Source: Candidatus Poribacteria bacterium (GTDB taxonomy: Bacteria; Poribacteria; WGA-4E; WGA-3G). Taken from it: 37,162 nt of DNA. The notes under the pieces are model-generated. The model was not told where the DNA came from. It was given only the letters and a program-made list of their open reading frames with translations, and made no database searches. Of this stretch, positions 8,259-16,514 are shown piece by piece; position 1 is the first letter of the stretch, and each line of letters starts with the position of its first letter. A program made the translations under genes and the position numbers. Location: contig JAAXHD010000258.1 of NCBI GenBank assembly GCA_012271015.1, forward strand, positions 1 to 37,162, read 5' to 3'.

Positions 8259-11200
8259 TCATCCCTTATTCAGGACTTCGTCCAGGTTGAGAATCAGGTT
8301 TGCAATCATTGTCCATGCAGCGACTTCGACTGCATCTAAAGTCTCATCAGGTGACGATTCACCGACTGCGATGAGTTCTTGGGCTGCTTCCGGATTTGAC
8401 TCCAACTCTTGGTAGTGAGCTTGGAACGTTTCCAGTAGCAGTGCTTCCTCCTTCGGATTCGGAAGGCGAGCGGTTGCTGCCTCAAAGATGTAGGCGATAC
8501 GCGCTTCTACTGTTTCGCCTCCCTCCTTAATGGTGTGCTCTGCGAAAGCACGCGCCGCTTCAAAGAACTGTGGATCGTTCATCAGCATTAACGCCTGCAT
8601 CGGCGTGTTGGTACGTTCACGGCGGATTGTGCAGGCTTCACGTGACGGCGCATCAAGGATGTTCATCTGTGGCGGTGGTGCGGTGCGCTTCCAGAATGTG
8701 TAGAGACTCCGGCGGTATACCTTATCAGCACCGGTATCTTTAACGAACGTGTCGGTATTGGATCCGGTAAACCCGACGGCTTTCCAAAGTCCATCCGGTT
8801 GTGGTGGTTTGACACTTGGACCGCCAATTTTAGTATACAACAAGCCGCTGAGGGCAAGCGCGTTATCCCGCACAATTTCGGCATCAAGCCGGTACCTTGG
8901 ACTGCGAGAGAGGAGTTCGTTATCTGCATCGCGTTCCAATTTTTCCGGAGTAACTTGTGCGCTCTGACGATATGTTGCTGAGGTGAGCATCAATTTGAGC
9001 ATGGCTTGAATATCCCATCCCGATGCAACAAATTCGGTCGCAAGCCAATCGAGAAGTTCTGGGTGCACCGGTGGGATGCCTTGTGTCCCGAAATCTTCTG
9101 ATGTTTTCACAATCCCCGTCCCGAAGACGTTTTGCCAAAATCGGTTAATCGTGACACGAGCTGTAAGCGGATGTTCCGGTGAAAGCAGCCACTTTGCAAA
9201 TCCGAGACGGTTCGGCGTTGCATCTTCCGGCAGAGGTGACAACACTGCCGGGGTTTGGGGATAAACCTGTTCCTCCCGATGCTCGTATTCACCGCGTGCT
9301 AAGACGTAGGCACCTCTCGGTTCCTCTCGCTCTTGCATGACGAGTGTAGTTGTTACCGAAGCATCGAGTGTGTTCCGCTTCCCTTGAACTTCTGATAAGT
9401 CAGCAAAAAGCGTTTTCAGATCCGCGAAGGCGCGCTTGGTATTTTCGTTGATGCTCTTATCTGGCGTGATGTTCTGCCTGTAGAAATCTCGGATCTGTTC
9501 CGTCTGTGCGGTCTCGCGTTCGCCGCGAAGCATCCCAGCGATATCGACAATATTGGCTGGCACCATCGGTGGCGCGCTTTCAATACGGAAGTAGAAACCG
9601 GACCGACCCGAGTAGTTGACAACTTTCAAGAGCAGTGTATTGTTACCGGGCTTGAGATTGACCTGCACCTGCTCTTGGTCGGCAACTGCATCCCGCTGAA
9701 CGTTTTTGGCAAGAAGTTCTGTACCATTCATCCAAACCTTCAGGGCATCGTTGCTTCCGATGTACAGAAGTGCTTTCTGTTGTGTAACAGAGGTTATGGT
9801 GCGGGAGAGGTAGGTGGCACTATTTTCGCCAACGATGTCGTTATGTACCTGTTCGTCAACCCAATGGGTCTGCTTTTCCCATTTGATGGTTTTACCGTTC
9901 ACCTCAAATGTAGCGCCTGTGTTGACGTCTTTCGTTTCAGGTTCGTAGACTTGATAGAAAGCGAGATTACCGTGCTCAGCAGTGAACGGACCGGCGGAAT
10001 GCCAGTCACCTAAGGTAATTTTGGAACCGATGGGATAAATCGTTGTGGTATCCGTAAGAGCGAGTCGAAATCGTCCAAGTTGCTTGTGCCGCAAGTCATA
10101 TTCGTGCTTGAGGCGGACTTTCAATCTACCGCCCTCCATTCCAAAGGGTGCAGCGACAAGGAAGATGGCTTGCCGATCTTCACTCTGTCTGTCAAGTGCC
10201 CATCCGGTTTCAGGTTTATCGTCAATCGCATTGGCAACGACACCATCGAGATTGTTTTCCCCAAGTGCTTGCTCGTGGTCTGCCCAGGCATGCACGACTT
10301 GGATACGGGTCCATGGATCGTCGGTATCGGTATTTTCGGTCTCGCCTTCTACGCTTGCGTCCCCTGTTAATGTGCTTTCCGTTTGCGCTTCGGCATCGAC
10401 ATCAACGGTGGGTGTGCTTCCCGTTCCCGCCTCAGTGTCGGCATCAGCGACAGGCGCACTTCCCGTTTCCGCCTCAGTATCGACATCAATGGTGGTTTCG
10501 CCTTCTACCTGCGTCTCAGCGTCGTTATCACTGCCTTCCTCTGTCGGAGAGGCATTGCCTTCTACAGATGGCGCAATGAAGAGCGCGAAATCCGTCAAAA
10601 CAACATTGCCGTTATCACTCCTACCGAACCCACTTTCTGGCAGGGACTCGTGTATGAGACCTTCTAAACGAACGGCACTCCATTGGTTTCCGGGTGGTAT
10701 TTCAACAGTAACCTCGTAGATCTCCTGTTCAGGGTTGTTGCCACTGACTAATATGGAGTTGTCCTCTAAAACTTCGAGTGTCGCGTCGCCTTTTGAGTAG
10801 AGTGAGGTCGGTTTCAGCGTCGTCCAGTGCGGTGTCCTATTTTCCCAAGCGATTTGGGTCGCATCTATTTCAGGGATAGACGCTTTCGTCTGCGCGTCCA
10901 GTTCGGCGATCTGTTCATCGAACGCGGCGAGTTCAGCTTCCTGCTCCGGGGTCGGTAACTTCACAACAGGCGGAGAATCCTTGCGGTTGCCATCCATAGC
11001 CTTTTCAGTGATGTTGTTGAAATAGGCGTAGAGTTGATAGAATTCCTTCTGCGTGATCGGATCGTATTTGTGATCGTGGCACTGCGCGCATCCGACAGTT
11101 AATCCCATCCAGACAGTGGAGGTTGTGTCGGCTCTGTCAATCGCGTATTGGACATAGTATTCCTCATCAATCGAACCGCCTTCACTCGTCGTGACATGGC

Positions 11201-12113
11201 ACCTGTTAAAGCCTGTAGCGATCTTTTGTTCAAGTGTTGGTTCCGGCAGGAGATCTCCCGCTAACTGCTCAGTTGTGAACTGATCAAAAGGCATATTTTG
11301 ATTGAATGCCTCGATAACCCAATCACGGTAGGGCCACATTTCACGATAGTTATCTAAGTGGAGTCCGTGCGTATCACCGTACCGTGCGACATCTAACCAG
11401 AAGCGTCCGAGATGTTCGCCATATTCCGGCTTTGCCATGAAGGCTTCAATAACTTTTTCGTAAGCGTTGGGTGAATCGTCTGCAAGGAATTCGTGAATTT
11501 CCTCACGCGTCGGTGGTAAGCCAGTGAGGTCTAAACTTAAACGTCGGATAAGAGTTCGTTTATCGGCTTCATTTGCGGGTTGTAGACCCTCTTTTTCGAG
11601 GCGTGAAAGTATGAACGCATCAATGGGGTTTCGTACCCAATCTCCGTTCTTGACCGCTGGTGGCATTGGACGGACGGGTGTAGTAAATGCCCAGTGTTCT
11701 TCCCATTTCGCGCCTTCGCGAATCCACTGTGTAACCGCTTCAATTTGTGCCGGTGTCAGCGTTTTATTGAAATCTGCTGGCGGCATGCGATAATTGTCAT
11801 CGTTGGAGATGATGCGAAGGTGGAGTTCGCTCTCTTTTGGTTTACCGGGAACGATTACAGGGTATCCGCTCGGTTCAGAGAACGCCCCTTCTTTCGTATC
11901 AATCCGTAGGTTCGCTTGCCGAGTGTTCACGTCTGGTCCGTGGCACGCATAACAGTTATCCGAAAGAATAGGTCGGATGTCAAGGTTGTAATTAAGGGGG
12001 GGTTGTGGTGTTTCGCTCTGTTCCGCGAGGACAGTGGGAAGTCCTAAGACGGCGAGGTAGAAACATACCAACAAGGTTCCCATGAGGGGAATCGTATTCT
12101 TAGCAGTCTTCAC
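8259..12113 (-). CDS. PSD1 and planctomycete cytochrome C domain protein (DUF1549/DUF1553)
   Basis: The 1284-residue exported protein has a signal peptide at about 1-30. The PSCyt1 domain has a c-type heme motif, CYACHG, near residues 54-59. DUF1549 follows, with GLPPTREEI, FWLDVARYGDTHG and a second CxxCH, CAQCHDHKYDP. A concanavalin/PA14-like insert (GSNDALKVWMNG, YSGRSGFYFRI) comes next, and DUF1553 with INRFWQNVFGTGIV and TSATYRQS closes the protein. It probably moves electrons or oxidises a substrate in the periplasm together with the DUF1501 partner. An acidic Asp/Glu/Thr-rich stretch built of 14-residue repeats interrupts the middle. It heads a same-strand row with the DUF1501 and Gfo/Idh genes. 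Its leader contains two strong inverted repeats. Confidence 0.9.
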   Translation of the reverse strand: MKTAKNTIPLMGTLLVCFYLAVLGLPTVLAEQSETPQPPLNYNLDIRPILSDNCYACHGPDVNTRQANLRIDTKEGAFSEPSGYPVIVPGKPKESELHLRIISNDDNYRMPPADFNKTLTPAQIEAVTQWIREGAKWEEHWAFTTPVRPMPPAVKNGDWVRNPIDAFILSRLEKEGLQPANEADKRTLIRRLSLDLTGLPPTREEIHEFLADDSPNAYEKVIEAFMAKPEYGEHLGRFWLDVARYGDTHGLHLDNYREMWPYRDWVIEAFNQNMPFDQFTTEQLAGDLLPEPTLEQKIATGFNRCHVTTSEGGSIDEEYYVQYAIDRADTTSTVWMGLTVGCAQCHDHKYDPITQKEFYQLYAYFNNITEKAMDGNRKDSPPVVKLPTPEQEAELAAFDEQIAELDAQTKASIPEIDATQIAWENRTPHWTTLKPTSLYSKGDATLEVLEDNSILVSGNNPEQEIYEVTVEIPPGNQWSAVRLEGLIHESLPESGFGRSDNGNVVLTDFALFIAPSVEGNASPTEEGSDNDAETQVEGETTIDVDTEAETGSAPVADADTEAGTGSTPTVDVDAEAQTESTLTGDASVEGETENTDTDDPWTRIQVVHAWADHEQALGENNLDGVVANAIDDKPETGWALDRQSEDRQAIFLVAAPFGMEGGRLKVRLKHEYDLRHKQLGRFRLALTDTTTIYPIGSKITLGDWHSAGPFTAEHGNLAFYQVYEPETKDVNTGATFEVNGKTIKWEKQTHWVDEQVHNDIVGENSATYLSRTITSVTQQKALLYIGSNDALKVWMNGTELLAKNVQRDAVADQEQVQVNLKPGNNTLLLKVVNYSGRSGFYFRIESAPPMVPANIVDIAGMLRGERETAQTEQIRDFYRQNITPDKSINENTKRAFADLKTLFADLSEVQGKRNTLDASVTTTLVMQEREEPRGAYVLARGEYEHREEQVYPQTPAVLSPLPEDATPNRLGFAKWLLSPEHPLTARVTINRFWQNVFGTGIVKTSEDFGTQGIPPVHPELLDWLATEFVASGWDIQAMLKLMLTSATYRQSAQVTPEKLERDADNELLSRSPRYRLDAEIVRDNALALSGLLYTKIGGPSVKPPQPDGLWKAVGFTGSNTDTFVKDTGADKVYRRSLYTFWKRTAPPPQMNILDAPSREACTIRRERTNTPMQALMLMNDPQFFEAARAFAEHTIKEGGETVEARIAYIFEAATARLPNPKEEALLLETFQAHYQELESNPEAAQELIAVGESSPDETLDAVEVAAWTMIANLILNLDEVLNKG
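10314..10481 (-). repeat. 42-bp tandem repeat (four units) inside the PSD1 gene
   Basis: On the minus strand four consecutive 42-base units encode 14-residue repeats: DTEAETGSAPVADA, DTEAGTGSTPTVDV, DAEAQTESTLTGDA and the diverged SVEGETENTDTDDP. The first two units are the most alike at DNA level, and similarity falls off towards the fourth. It forms an acidic, probably flexible linker between folded domains. Confidence 0.8.
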
Positions 12114-12385
12114 TGGTATTCTCTCCCTTTGCTGACGAAGCCTTCAATTGGAAATTGAACAGCGAAGGTCAGCTTTCAGCGTTGTAGACAGCAGTTCGCA
12201 AGTCGGCTGATTACAAATAAAGTACAAGCCGCGACTTGCCATAGTAGAATTAGCAATTGTGACGCTAAATCTGTCAAAAGGTTTAGCACTTCACCTATAA
12301 TTTTACGGTGAGGTTGCTTTTTTGTCAAATATTTCGCGCATTGGAGTCAATATCTTGTTTATACTAAATCATAAGAAAAGTCCTA
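12114..12385. other. PSD1 leader region with two strong inverted repeats
   Basis: No gene is seen in these 272 bases. The first structure is GCTGA/TCAGC plus CCTTC/GAAGG and an inner AATT pair (12131-12173). The second is GCAAGTCG (12198-12205) with CGACTTGC (12232-12239). Both would lie in the 5' leader of the PSD1 transcript. A minus-strand TTGACA is present at 12277-12272, but its -10 partner is poor, so the promoter is uncertain. Confidence 0.55.
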
Positions 12386-13192
12386 CTATGTGCCGATCTT
12401 CTCAAAGATGATAACATGCTGCCAAGGCAAGTCGTGGCGGGTTTCTACCCACACAAGTGGGTGTGGTGTTGCCTCTTTAATCACCTGTAACTCACTCATC
12501 TTGTGCAAACGCTTGATCGGGACACTCCGATCTTCAGCACGATATTCGACAAAAACGACCCTACCCCCCGTTTTGAGCCCACGGCAGATGTTCTGCAGCA
12601 TCTCATACGGATGTGAAAACTCGTGATAGACATCCACCATAATCGCCAAATCTACTGATTCCGGCGGCAGTTTCGGATCGGTAATCGTGCCCAACACCCC
12701 TTTGATATTGGTAATACCTGCTTCTGCCATCTTCTCAGCAAGGATGTCAAGCATCTCCTGCTGAATTTCAACACCGTAGATGGTGCCTGTCTCACCGATC
12801 TTCGGGGAGATGCGTCGAGCGATATAACCCGTGCCGACACCGATATCTGCGACGACATCTCCTTCTTCGAGTTCCAGTAACTCAACGAGGAGGATCGGCA
12901 TTTCTTCGTGTTCACGTTCCGGACGTTCCAACCATTCTGCGCCTTGGTGGCCCATTACACGAGAGATTTCGCGTCCCATGTAAAATTTGCCAATGCCGTC
13001 CGGACTGCGTTTGCCCTGTTTATAGATTGTACTCGCTGGACGCGTAGGCTCGGTTTCTGATTGCGACTCACCGCGTGGCACTGTTGCCACATGATTCAAC
13101 AGGAGCAACACACCTATAATGCTTACGGAGAGTTTAGGGATCTTCAAAGACCCGCGGCGCACTGCTGTGACTTTCCAACGATTTTTGAGCAT
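12386..13192 (-). CDS. Class I SAM-dependent methyltransferase, membrane-anchored or exported
   Basis: The 268-residue protein (from ATG 13192, with a GGAAGGTGG ribosome site) has an N-terminal hydrophobic segment, LSVSIIGVLLLLNHVA, that looks like a signal peptide or anchor. The Rossmann methyltransferase fold follows: motif I VADIGVGTGYIARR, the acidic residue in YGVEIQ, and motif IV-like VDLAIMVDVYHEF. The later GGRVVFVEYR strand is also typical. It presumably transfers a methyl group from S-adenosylmethionine, but an exported methyltransferase would lack periplasmic cofactor, so a cytoplasmic-facing anchor seems more likely. The ORF track start overlaps the preceding oxidoreductase gene. 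The chosen start leaves a 4-base gap, consistent with one operon. Substrate unknown. Confidence 0.78.
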   Translation of the reverse strand: MLKNRWKVTAVRRGSLKIPKLSVSIIGVLLLLNHVATVPRGESQSETEPTRPASTIYKQGKRSPDGIGKFYMGREISRVMGHQGAEWLERPEREHEEMPILLVELLELEEGDVVADIGVGTGYIARRISPKIGETGTIYGVEIQQEMLDILAEKMAEAGITNIKGVLGTITDPKLPPESVDLAIMVDVYHEFSHPYEMLQNICRGLKTGGRVVFVEYRAEDRSVPIKRLHKMSELQVIKEATPHPLVWVETRHDLPWQHVIIFEKIGT

Positions 13193-13196
13193 CGCG

Positions 13197-14240
13197 TTAC
13201 CACCTTCCGAGGTAAAGTGCCCGATTTTCCATCGGCATTGGCACCCGAACCCCCTGCTGTCGTTGCGAGTCAACTATTGCGAAAACCATCTCAGTGCTTC
13301 GGTGTGCAAGGCGAATGTTGCCTTGCGTCTCGGTATCGGTCTCAATCGCATCGACGATATCTTCAATACAACCCACAGTGCCACTCTTCCGTTCATAGGG
13401 TGGGAATTGCGCTTCTAAAATCTCGTTAAACTGTCCTTGCCGTTTGCGGAGGTAGAAACCGAGCCCGTTATTGAGTGCCCGAACTGTGCCTTCGCTACAA
13501 TTCACCTCAAATTCGTAAGCCGTGCCGGGAATGCTGATGCCGTTAATACCGTTCTGGAAACGGATAAATCCCATAACAATACTGGGATCGGTTTCAGTGC
13601 GGTTATCCGCAAAATCGGCATCGTCAACCGCAACGTTGCCTTGCACGTATTCTATTGGTGAATCGCTTGCCAAGAAGAGAAGCATATCCGCCGCGTGCGT
13701 ATATCCCCAGAGAGCAGAGCCACCGCTATAGGCGATAATAGAGCGTCTTTCGCCAAGTTCACCACTTTCGAGGATCTCGCGCATTTTAATATAGCCTGGT
13801 GTATAACGGCGTTGCGTGCCGAGATTGAATTTGACGTTATATTTTTCGCATACCTCTACCATGGCATCTGCCTCTTCCATAGAGGCACAAAGCGGTTTAT
13901 CGCAGTAGATGCCTTTTACACCGTTTTCTGCGGCGAATTGCGTGATGTCGGCATGGTTACCCGGACGTGTAGCGATGCTGACAATATCCGGTTTCTCTTC
14001 AAGGATCATCTCTTGATAGTCTAAATAGTACTTCGGGATATCCCATTTATCACAGACGTATTGCGCCTTCTCTTCGACGACATCTGCAGCGGCGACAATG
14101 TCTGTCCGTTCAAAAGCAGTATACCCCGCGGCGTGGGAATACGGCAGTGCTCCGTGCGGTGTTGCACGGACTTCTTCATCGATTGTGCCGCCCATTCTAC
14201 CACAGCCAACAATACAAACACGATATTGACTCGCTCCCAT
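13197..14240 (-). CDS. Gfo/Idh/MocA family oxidoreductase
   Basis: The 347-residue protein has the N-terminal NAD(P)-binding loop VCIVGCGRMGG (about residues 8-18). A KP motif occurs in the variant YCDKPLCASMEEA instead of the more common EKP. The C-terminal sheet domain includes YTHAADMLLFL. It is a predicted sugar or polyol dehydrogenase/reductase. A GGGAGG ribosome site precedes the ATG. It sits between a PhyH-like dioxygenase gene (72 bases upstream) and the methyltransferase gene (4 bases downstream), so the three likely form one transcription unit. It is clearly different in sequence from the other Gfo/Idh protein in the window, so the two are not a recent duplication. Confidence 0.85.
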   Translation of the reverse strand: MGASQYRVCIVGCGRMGGTIDEEVRATPHGALPYSHAAGYTAFERTDIVAAADVVEEKAQYVCDKWDIPKYYLDYQEMILEEKPDIVSIATRPGNHADITQFAAENGVKGIYCDKPLCASMEEADAMVEVCEKYNVKFNLGTQRRYTPGYIKMREILESGELGERRSIIAYSGGSALWGYTHAADMLLFLASDSPIEYVQGNVAVDDADFADNRTETDPSIVMGFIRFQNGINGISIPGTAYEFEVNCSEGTVRALNNGLGFYLRKRQGQFNEILEAQFPPYERKSGTVGCIEDIVDAIETDTETQGNIRLAHRSTEMVFAIVDSQRQQGVRVPMPMENRALYLGRW

Positions 14241-14312
14241 TGGATTTCCCTCCCTGTTCGGGTTTTCGCTGGCAAGCCGAGAACTTGCTATACAGAAATC
14301 TGAATTACCATG

Positions 14313-15152
14313 TTAAACGCTTAACTCTACGACATCTTGTTTGGTAATTTCCTTCGTATGTCCATAAGACGCGGTTTGCACCAGTTCTTGAACTTCGGGT
14401 GTTAAACGGTTGACAATTGACTCCGGCAGACTTATCTGACCCTCATATTGCGGGCGGTATCGGAGAATCAGGAAACGTCTATCCCTATCCTTCGGCTTCC
14501 ACCGCAAAACACCATGTGTCAACAGTTCAGAGATGACGACAAAATCACCCGCCTTCGGAGTGATATTGGTGAAAACGTCATCGGGTTCCGGGTCGATACC
14601 GTCGGGTCCCGGCGTTAGTAAATCTTCAGGTCTCTCAAATTTGCTCTTGTGCGAACCGGGGATAACAATGAGTCCGCCTTCGCCGGGTTGCACATCTGTC
14701 AGATAAAAGAACGCTACAAAGTCGTTGCAGTAGATTTGGCTGTTCTGAACTTCATAGCGGGTAAGCCAGGGTCGTCCCTCGCGTGCACAGTGCAAGCCTG
14801 ACGGATTTGTCCCCATCGGTTGCCTGTCCGGATTATGCTGTTCGAGTGTGAGGGTGCCAGTGACAAATCTTGGTTTATCGTAAGTGAATTCTTTGATAAG
14901 TGGCCAGATAGTTGGATGCACCGTCATCGCTTCAAGGGACCGGTCGAAGGCGAATCCGTGTTCGTATCTGCCACCTTTACCGGGGTCTAAGTCGCGAGGG
15001 CGCGTCGTAAATTCTTCAGGGCGCTCATCAAGTGGCATGTGGATGTACCTATCCACAGCCTCTTGTGCCTCCTTCAGGATGTCCCCTTTGACCGCACCCT
15101 TGATGTGTAAATAGCCTGTGACATCGAACAGATAACGTTGTTCTGGTGTCAT
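14313..15152 (-). CDS. Phytanoyl-CoA dioxygenase (PhyH) family protein
   Basis: The 279-residue protein matches the PhyH branch of Fe(II)/2-oxoglutarate oxygenases. It starts MTPEQRYLFDVTGYLHIKGAV. The core includes FFYLTDVQPGEGGLIVIPGSHKS, followed by the distal metal-binding His in LLTHGVLRWKP and an Arg-rich strand (RFLILRYRPQY) expected to bind the 2-oxoglutarate carboxylate. The first metal-binding pair is less clear; the candidate region is LHCAREGRPW, which lacks an obvious HxD. Activity is therefore likely but not assured. A GGGAG ribosome site precedes the ATG. It is the first gene of a minus-strand unit with the Gfo/Idh and methyltransferase genes, driven by a promoter at 15241-15269. 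The substrate is unknown. Confidence 0.82.
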   Translation of the reverse strand: MTPEQRYLFDVTGYLHIKGAVKGDILKEAQEAVDRYIHMPLDERPEEFTTRPRDLDPGKGGRYEHGFAFDRSLEAMTVHPTIWPLIKEFTYDKPRFVTGTLTLEQHNPDRQPMGTNPSGLHCAREGRPWLTRYEVQNSQIYCNDFVAFFYLTDVQPGEGGLIVIPGSHKSKFERPEDLLTPGPDGIDPEPDDVFTNITPKAGDFVVISELLTHGVLRWKPKDRDRRFLILRYRPQYEGQISLPESIVNRLTPEVQELVQTASYGHTKEITKQDVVELSV

Positions 15153-15175
15153 TTTTTACTCCCATTAGGTTATTT

Positions 15176-15185
15176 GAACATGTTC
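15176..15185. promoter_or_regulatory. 10-bp palindrome in divergent region
   Basis: GAACATGTTC is a perfect palindrome between the PhyH start and its promoter, so it would lie in the PhyH leader. It might be a regulator site. The spacing differs from the gram-positive LexA box (GAAC-N4-GTTC), so I do not call it a LexA site. Confidence 0.25.
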
Positions 15186-15240
15186 TCTTTTGACAATATC
15201 CTTGATGTGCGTATAAAGTCCACCGATCGTTCGTGCGAAA

Positions 15241-15269
15241 ATTATACACGCGCGTCCAGTTTTCGTCAA
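15241..15269 (-). promoter_or_regulatory. Sigma-70 promoter for the PhyH operon
   Basis: Read on the minus strand, the -35 is TTGACG (15269-15264) and the -10 is TATAAT (15246-15241), with exactly 17 bases between them. Transcription would start near 15234 and leave a leader of about 80 bases before the PhyH ATG. This is one of the best promoter matches in the window. Confidence 0.7.
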
Positions 15270-15355
15270 ATGTCTTTTTATCAGATGTGCACCTTGAACG
15301 CAAAAGGCGAAACTTCAAACTTTGCCACGAGGTAAGCGGGAATCTTAGTATGCAC

Positions 15356-15384
15356 TTGCAAGCTGACTCTTTCTGTAGTAAAAT
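15356..15384 (+). promoter_or_regulatory. Sigma-70 promoter for the sugar isomerase-like gene
   Basis: The -35 is TTGCAA (15356-15361) and the -10 is TAAAAT (15379-15384), with a 17-base spacer. The predicted transcript start near 15391 leaves about 20 bases of leader containing the AGGGG ribosome site before ATG 15411. It is divergent from the PhyH promoter. Confidence 0.65.
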
Positions 15385-15410
15385 GTCTGAAAACGAAATA
15401 GGGGTTGTAT

Positions 15411-16325
15411 ATGAAACTCGGATTTGTGAGTGCAATTTTGCCAGAGCAGACGTTGGCAGAAATTGTCCAGTTCGCCGCAGATACCGGCTATGACTGCGTT
15501 GAATTGATGTGTTGGCCCAAGGGAAAGGCAGAACGCCGTTACGCTGGTGTTACACATGTTGATGTGACGGAACTTTCCGAAACAGAGGCGGATGAAATCC
15601 TGCAATGCGTCTCGGATGTGGGAATAACGATCAGCGGGTTGGGTTACTATCCCAATCCACTAACATCTGACGCGGCGGAAGCGGCTATCTATAGCGAACA
15701 TCTCAAAAAACTGATTCTGGCAGCAGAATGTCTCTCAGTGGACATCGTAAATACATTTATCGGTAGAGATCAAACGCGCACAATAGATGAGAATTGGCAC
15801 CGTTTTAAACAGGTATGGAAACCCATAATCCAATTCGCCGCCGACCACGGTATCCGCATCGGGATTGAGAATTGCCCAATGTTTTTCACCGAAGACGAAT
15901 GGCCCGCTGGGCAAAACCTCGCTTATTGTCCCGCGGTTTGGGAGCGAATGTTTGAAGAGATTCCCTCCTCGAATTTCGGGCTTAACTTCGATCCATCGCA
16001 TTGTATATGGCTCCAGATGGACTACCTTAAACCGCTCGTGACCTTTGCGGATCGAATCTTCCACGTGCATGCAAAAGACGCTCGGTTGGATAGGGCAAAG
16101 CTTGATGAGGTCGGTGTCCTCGCAACGCCTTTGTCGTATCATACGCCGAAATTGCCGGGATTAGGAGATGTCAATTGGGGCAACTTCTTCTCCGTCTTGA
16201 GCGATACCGGCTATGACGGGGCAGTCTGCGTTGAGGTAGAGGATCGGGCTTATGAGGAAACGTTGGAGATGCGGCAGCGTGCTTTAAGCCAAAGCCATGT
16301 CTTCCTGAGGCAGTTTATGGGATAA
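15411..16325 (+). CDS. Sugar phosphate isomerase/epimerase family (AP endonuclease-2-like TIM barrel)
   Basis: The protein of about 304 residues belongs to the xylose-isomerase-like TIM-barrel family. It opens [18 protein letters not shown]. Metal-site strands are visible: [11 protein letters not shown] with its Glu, [13 protein letters not shown] with Asp and His, FHVHAKDA with a metal His, and the late Glu in GAVCVEVED. It likely isomerises or epimerises a sugar or inositol derivative using a divalent metal. Such enzymes commonly work with Gfo/Idh oxidoreductases, two of which are nearby. The track starts at a TTG two codons earlier; ATG 15411 is preferred because AGGGG is spaced properly ahead of it. 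No partner gene follows directly. Confidence 0.85.
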   Translation: MKLGFVSAILPEQTLAEIVQFAADTGYDCVELMCWPKGKAERRYAGVTHVDVTELSETEADEILQCVSDVGITISGLGYYPNPLTSDAAEAAIYSEHLKKLILAAECLSVDIVNTFIGRDQTRTIDENWHRFKQVWKPIIQFAADHGIRIGIENCPMFFTEDEWPAGQNLAYCPAVWERMFEEIPSSNFGLNFDPSHCIWLQMDYLKPLVTFADRIFHVHAKDARLDRAKLDEVGVLATPLSYHTPKLPGLGDVNWGNFFSVLSDTGYDGAVCVEVEDRAYEETLEMRQRALSQSHVFLRQFMG

Positions 16326-16514
16326 GTCTGTCCCTGGCGAGATTAAAAGTAGTCGGCGCGCGCCGCGTGCCGTAACAGGGTGAAGAGTATAGTATAAATT
16401 GCACACTTACAAGCAGTTTCGTTTGTAGTAGGGTGATTTATCGCCTGTCAGTTACCTAATTTATGAGTGCTCTCATCCTTATAAAATTACCCGCTTACTT
16501 TTTGATTCTTTTTC
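16326..16514. other. Intergenic region with dispersed palindromes
   Basis: No gene is seen. The region holds a GTAG-type hairpin (16345-16373) and a second short palindrome, GGTGA/TCGCC, at 16432-16445. A TATAAAAT box lies about 30 bases before the BioF-like start, but no good -35 was found for it. Confidence 0.4.
16345..16373. repeat. GTAG-type hairpin repeat, copy 1
   Basis: The stretch ATTAAAAGTAG is followed by GGCGCG and CGTGCC arms (6 bp with one G-T pair) around a 5-base loop. It is closely similar to the copy at 34376-34409, which shares the ATTAAAAGTAG lead-in, and more loosely to those at 25098, 32076 and 22664. It lies about 20 bases after the isomerase-like gene. Confidence 0.6.

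Noticed and set aside
10045-10719. 224-residue plus-strand ORF with Ser/Ala/Val-rich repeats
   Set aside because: It lies wholly opposite the well-supported PSD1 gene. Its low-complexity sequence is just the reverse of the acidic 14-residue repeats, and it has no domain or ribosome site.
15176-15185. GAACATGTTC as a LexA/SOS box
   Set aside because: The half-sites match but the spacing is 2 rather than 4 bases, and the neighbouring genes are not SOS genes.
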